This document shows positions 49,924 through 64,000 of a DNA stretch of 64,000 nucleotides, one piece after another. A model generated the notes under the pieces. It had not been told where the DNA came from and made no database searches. It saw only the letters and a program-made list of their open reading frames with translations. The DNA lies in assembly GCA_036852015.1 (NCBI GenBank), contig JAANDG010000371.1, positions 78,501 to 142,500 of the forward strand, written 5' to 3'. Source of the stretch: Pelodera strongyloides (taxonomy: Eukaryota > Nematoda > Chromadorea > Rhabditida > Rhabditidae). The position numbers were made by a program, and so were the translations under genes. Numbering within the stretch: the first letter of the stretch is position 1; each line of letters opens with the position of its first letter.

Positions 49924-52539
49924 CCTAGACACGGCGGGGTGGCCTGGGATGTGGGAGAAGAAGAATATGTGTGTCTGCAGTGTCTAGTTAGGCGTGTTGC
50001 TGTGATGGTGGTGGTGGCTATGGCTGTGTTGGTCGGCTGGGTGCGCCTCGGCTCTCTCCCCTTGCCCACAGTCTATCAGTCACTCGGGGAGGAGATGTGT
50101 GTGTCTCTCTTCTGTATGTGTCTAGACAGAGGGGTGGCTTGGCGGGCGGCTCACTGTGCCTGCGATGTCGCGATGTCGCTCGAACGGGGGCCGCGCCTCT
50201 CTTCCTCTCCTTGCTTACAGACAACAATGAGCTGGTTAGTGGCACCGACGCGGCAGTTCACGGTGTCGCAAGCGACAAACCCGCGTAGACAGACGAGGCG
50301 AAGAAAGGGAAGAAGATGAGAGTCACCGTTCCCCAACAAGAAGGCGGAGATACGCCGACAACCAGATATCTTCGCAAATGATCACGCAGTTCGAGGAGGG
50401 CCACAACAGTGCAGACGGGCTATCGGGAACGTGCCTGAACAAGAGTATACAACATGCAACTCTGAGAGAATACAGACAGAAAATAGACTCGGCCGCTGGA
50501 AGAGGAGGGAGAATGAGAACACCTTCGAAGGCGAGGCGCAGATGGACAAGAAGCGGAAAAAGAAACAATTGCATTGAAAGACAACAATGATGAAAGAAGA
50601 CAGACGGAGAAGAGTAGAGGAGGGAACACGACGTGATCAGATCAGACAGACATCCAATGCTGGGCAGGGGTTCGTCTCCCCAGCACACTCCACCTCCTTG
50701 CGGCAAAAACATCTTCCAAATTCTCAATTTTCCGAAAAAATGCCATCGGAGTGAACTAGTGAACTGGGAAGCGATTCGTAAAATAGCGTACGGGACAAGA
50801 CCATCTGACCATCTACGGAGGGTCTTGAAAATGGTATATTTGCGTGCAACGAATTGTTACACAAGGTTCGGCAATTAAGCTAGACACACCTACTCCATTT
50901 AAGCATAGAATTTATGCCCTTGGGTCAATATCAAGGGTTCATATGTTCACAACCCTCTTCAGGAAGACTGTAAACAATATTTTTGGTACGTGCCAGATAT
51001 ATGCGGAGACGCCGAGAAATAAAGAACATCGAGAAACAACGGTGAGTGTGGAGACGCGGAATACTGTGCCCAAAAAAAACGACGCTCTGTGCATTTATAC
51101 GGGTTTATGAGCGAGATAGCGCCCGAGAGTGGAGATATTAGAACAGCGGCCAGCAGTCGGTCGAGACACAGACATGACAAAACCCGCAGGGGTTAATGCC
51201 CGCCGAAAGAAAGATGGCGGAAGCGGGCCGAGCCGCGTTAACACTGTGAGGAAGAATACAGAGAAAATAAAAGTTGACGTCGTGCTCGCAACATTCAACA
51301 AAATGTGTGGGTGCTTGTATTTCTGATGCAATTCATATAGCTGCCAATAAGAACATGCAAGAAACATCTACCACTTGGAGACGATCACGTGTACGTCACT
51401 GCATATATCACTATGCAAGAAACATCCAAAATTGGAAGAAGGTAATGACTTGTCCGTAAGGTACCACGGCATTGTGATATCGAACCACAAACATTAATTT
51501 CTGGCTCATGAAAGATACACCGCAGTCGAGCGGCAAGCAGGCATGTGTTATGTAGCAGCTGCACAGATGAAAGCGCTCTAGCTGGCAGTGTCAATTGGAG
51601 CACCCGAGCTTAGAAAGCAATCAAGCACATAACATAATCATCGCATGTGGAACTCTTTCCGAGCATAACACAGCTAGATCCGAGGACTTTCGAGAATATT
51701 ATACGTTTTATCCGCGCTACACACGACTTAACGACGTCATTCCATTAGTATAAACAAGAAGTCATATTTTTTCTCCCGCACTGATACCCATGAATTACGG
51801 ATTTTGTATTCCTTATTCCCTCGTTGTGCATATTGCTCAGATGGACACTTTCTGAGAAAAACTGTGTTTTGCTCTTTTACAGTCAATCCTTTCGTTCGTT
51901 ATAATGTTTGCGGGATTCACTGTAGCGGCTAAGCAGATCGGGGGCATGAATTTTTCACAGAAAACGAACATTTTTAATGCTGATAGCACTGTCACGATGT
52001 TCGACGTCACCTTGGGTTGCTCCGGGTCCGGGCAAAAAAAAGTTTCAAAACTGCTTTGCTCTTTTTTAGTAATCATTACTCAATGGGTTCTGCAGTGAGT
52101 CAAGCCACACGCCACCCGTTTTTAGTTCGTTATTTCCTTTTCGCATGTCTCATTTACATCTCGGTGATTGTAATGCATAGTTCTTTTAATCAATTTTCAA
52201 TAAAAAAAATCTTTCCAAATAGACTTACTTCTCTTGTTGTCAATGTCAATTAGCCAATTCCTAACACTGGACTGGTCAGTGCTAGTTGGGCTCAATCAAT
52301 GAACTGTTTTCTCACTCGTAGGAGGTAGCCTATGAAGTTCTTGCTTTGTCAATACGCTACTGATTTTACAGTAGTTCGTTCTGTTGTTACTTGTTAATAA
52401 AGGTACGATCGGATGAAAAGACCGCATTTTACATGCTTTCATACAAAATGTTGTGCGGACCAGGACACCACAAAACAGCGGCACGCTCCCGATCACGCCA
52501 TCAACATTCATAATACTCGGTGACGAGTTCATCTACACT

Positions 52540-52850
52540 GTGGAAACTTGGCGACATCGCCGCGCCAAAAATGAGGGTCCGCCACAGTGGGGCCGCCTAG
52601 AGCGCGCGGTAGGCGCGCCACAGGTCCGCGAAAGGATATTCAACGCAGTTGGGCGAAAATGCGGCTAACTTTTCGTAGGTTCCGCGGCAAGTCCGCCGTT
52701 GGTGCGCTCCAGATGCGCCCTGAGACCGCCGTAGGTGCGCCATTTACCATTCGCGCACTCCGGCGTACCCGCCGCGCACCTTAGGCGGAGTGCGCCGCCC
52801 CGCTGTGGCGGACCCTCATTTTTGGCGCGGCGATGTCGCCAAGTTTCACG
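52540..52850. repeat. GC-rich fold-back element, about 310 bp
   Basis: AAACTTGGCGACATCGCCGC and GCCAAAAATGAGGGTCCGCC at left are repeated as inverted complements at right (ending GGCGATGTCGCCAAGTTT). The core is rich in GCGCC motifs. The two arms encode the same meaningless peptide on opposite strands, which gives it away. Confidence 0.9.
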
Positions 52851-52933
52851 TTGCATGAACGTCTTGTTTTCGTCCAAATTTTCCACTTAGTTCTTGCAAT
52901 GTGGGTGCATTCAACGACGATGATTGTTTACAG

Positions 52934-53106
52934 CCGCTAGGGCTAGTCGTGGCTCGTTTTCGGCCCCTGTGGGCCGCAACCGGACTGAACCTTTGCAGAC
53001 CACGAAAACAAGCGAAACGCATAGTTCCTCGTTCTCATCAACAACGGGAATGTCGACAACAAGTGTTAGAAGACATACTGCAGCATCGTCCACCCACTCG
53101 CACTGA
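52934..53106 (+). CDS. candidate plus-strand terminal exon, Ser/Thr-rich
   Basis: Follows a good acceptor (GATTGTTTACAG) and reads open to a TGA: ASRGSFSAPVGRNRTEPLQT, then a Ser/Thr-rich run (SSSFSSTTGMSTTSVRRH). Codon use looks gene-like, but I could not find an upstream exon with matching phase, and the minus strand is also open here. If real, it lies on the strand opposite to both neighbouring genes. Confidence 0.22.
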
Positions 53107-53533
53107 GAATTGGGGGACCAGTTGAACTTCCATGTTCGGAGTGACGACGTGACGACCATGGAAGATGCCTTCCTGGCTTCTACGGAACAATCTGGTCTAT
53201 TGTAAAAAAAAACATGGCAGACAGTGGGTCCGATGCCGATCCCGCGTCACTTGATTCAGAGAGATGCGGTCTCCCGTTTGCTCAACATTGATCAGCTCAA
53301 TGGAGCTTATGAGAATAAGCATGATAAACAGATGATTTGGCTATGGCCTGAAGTCCTGAATACATCGAATAATTTGTCATCTGCAGCGCGCCGGACGCGT
53401 CGCCAACTCGCTCGGGCGTCCTCCTTCGTAGACAGCATACAATGCACGAAGATGAAAATGCCTCAGGCCAGCTACCACAAGCAGTAGCGAAATTCTTTGC
53501 ATTTGCCAGTGCCAAAATACAGTCAAACCTTAC

Positions 53534-53778
53534 CTTAGTCATCTTAGGTAGTAGAAATCCATCTTCAGCACGGATCCTTGCCTTCCAGTTTCTTCTATCA
53601 ATAACACATAGAGAGATGTCCAGCTAACAACCGAGACAATTTCACAAAGATCCACACCACGTTCAAACAATATTAATATCAATATATAACTTTCACCCAC
53701 CGGTTCATCATCGAATGGGTCAGGGTCCATCGTTTCGCTAATTTTTGCCCAAGAAAAGCATCCAGGTTCCTGCGACTT
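53534..53778 (-). CDS. two candidate exons, perhaps the 5' end of the Ski-like gene
   Basis: Exon 53778-53701 (KSQEPGCFSWAKISET, then MDPDPFDDEP) follows a TCATTGCAG acceptor. Exon 53623-53534 (LDISLCVIDRRNWKARIR, AEDGFLLPKMTK) ends at a strong GTAAGG donor. Both are phase 0, like most Ski exons downstream. The ATG at 53730-53728 could be a start, with the acceptor used for spliced-leader addition. A phase-compatible acceptor exists at about 49975 (ACTGCAG) that would join them to the first Ski exon in frame. They could equally be a separate gene. Confidence 0.5.
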
Positions 53779-54952
53779 CTGCAATGACAATGTTACACAA
53801 GTGACAAACTAATCAGCCCCATCTAGCGTATCCATGTTTACAATTTCGCACCGAACGCTAGCTATTCAAAAGGTTACTGTACTGTGTAGTGACAAAAACC
53901 ACATAGAGCATACTCAACGTATACCCATATTACGTTTTCGCAAGTTCAATACTATCTTCCAAAAATATTAGAACCCATTACAGTGATTACAGATTTCCCA
54001 GTTACAGTATACACAGTTATCAAAAGTTCCACAAGTACAAATACCGTACCAAATACAGTAAGATGCACACAAAGAGGATTATCAAGCCAATTCCTTTATT
54101 TCAAAGTAATTAAAGTTGAAAATTGCTTATATTAAGTACAGGTTTATAATTACTGTTTTACGTAAAAGTGTAAAAGATAATCACAGAATAACTAGGGTAC
54201 AGATAATAATGTATACTCATAGCAAATTCACAAACACGATTAAATTTTTCGAAAATCCGAAATTACAGTAATATTAATAAATAAATAAATAAATGGAATG
54301 AGCCAATTTTCTAGAAAATACAAAGGCTTTTCTTCTAACCTATTTACAACACAACACACGAAGAATAACTGAAGTCTACAAAAACATGATAAATTAGGAA
54401 TATACAACATAAAAAGGCGGCGTAACACAGATACGAAGTAATTAAGTGAATTAATATATCGCAATTGCAGAAAGTAGGTAATGTCTATAATAATTAATAA
54501 ACTATTGAGCATAAGTTCTAGCAAACCAAACCACAGCAAGCATCACACAAAAATTCCGTCCTAAAATCACAAACAAGTAAAGATTAATATGCAGTATAAT
54601 ATAGTGGTTGTAGTGGCACAATTAGTTGAATACTAGTCTTTCATTCGAAATATGAACAAATAAATAGATAAATTTGATAAATAAAGGACAGGCAGATAGG
54701 CCACAGAAAAAATAACTTCCTGTTTTTTTCTCGTAAATCAAAAATCAAGATCTCCCATGAAAACAAAGTTGTAAGTAAGAAGTCAGGCCTGCGCCTACAG
54801 TATACTGTAATTTGCGGTGTGCTATTCCATTTCCTTCGCCTGAACCTCTAACGAGCACAGTTCCCAATACATAACGCATCACTCAAAAGTACAAAATACA
54901 AAACAGGGCTGGATGATCGTTCTATGTGCTCTACACATCTATCACTTATTAG
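53779..54952. other. aPKC 3' UTR and intergenic sequence
   Basis: AT-rich sequence downstream of the kinase stop codon at 54953 (minus strand). No exon or repeat family member is seen. A short AAATAAATAAATAAAT run lies near 54277. Confidence 0.6.

Positions 54953-64000
<9,048 letters not shown>

Larger units (their letters stand above)
49924..53533. other. region 5' of the Ski-like exons, mostly unassigned
   Basis: Either an upstream intron of the Ski-like gene or its promoter region. 49930-50720 is unusually GC-rich for the window; 52540-52850 is a GC-rich fold-back. A possible plus-strand exon lies at 52934-53106. No other exon could be supported, and many overlapping open frames on both strands look compositional. 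Confidence 0.4.

Noticed and set aside
49939..50727. Long frames on both strands upstream of the Ski exons
   Set aside because: Composition-driven; none has a recognisable domain or consistent splice sites. Treated as upstream or intron sequence.
51837..52100. Plus-strand stretch with acceptor and hydrophobic start (SFVIMFAGFTVAA) and a GTGAGT donor
   Set aside because: It could be a signal-peptide exon, but its phase does not match the candidate exon at 52934 and the minus strand is equally open, so it is not called.

Overview
The window looks like nuclear DNA of a rhabditid-type nematode. Introns end in T-rich TTTCAG/TTTTAG acceptors, the DNA is AT-rich and full of fold-back repeats, and 20085-20112 holds a short run of the nematode telomere unit (TTAGGC, here as CCTAAG). 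The encoded proteins are animal signalling proteins. All gene models below were spliced by eye, checking that each exon-exon junction keeps reading frame; no alignment was run.

Layout. (1) 3466-11854, plus strand: a class A GPCR closest to adenosine receptors, with TM2 to the C-terminus present and TM1 not found. (2) 13030-14726, plus: a small secreted, probably GPI-anchored Ly6/three-finger-like protein whose middle junction is unresolved. (3) 20405-15331, minus: a complete 196-residue coiled-coil protein of unknown family. (4) 24125-21419, minus: the C-terminal part of an alpha-helical protein of unknown family. (5) 49923-27694, minus: a Ski/Sno (DAF-5-like) transcriptional co-regulator spread over 22 kb, with the c-Ski SMAD4-binding zinc domain clearly readable; two exons at 53534-53778 may be its 5' end. 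(6) 64000-54953, minus: atypical protein kinase C (PKC-3-like), from the end of the PB1-C1 linker to the stop codon, 509 residues over 16 exons; the PB1 domain lies beyond the window.

The rest is intron and intergenic DNA dominated by small non-autonomous elements. One family has ends TTAAAGCGAAATACCGG in inverted orientation with TTAA at both edges (nine copies or fragments), and several unrelated cores share nearly the same TTAAAGC ends. A second family ends in ATGGGGTTTCCAAGTATCC (five copies, one containing a run of 50 C). A third carries GGTGACGGTTCAC motifs. There is also a fold-back with about 225-bp arms, several tRNA-like Pol III-type A/B-box fragments, and long (CT)n/(GA)n tracts that mostly put CT on the sense strand of the surrounding gene.

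Functionally the genes are unlinked by pathway: a Gs/Gi-type receptor, a surface protein, a TGF-beta/SMAD co-regulator and a polarity kinase (PAR complex). No prokaryotic features, CRISPR, viral genes or autonomous transposase genes were seen.
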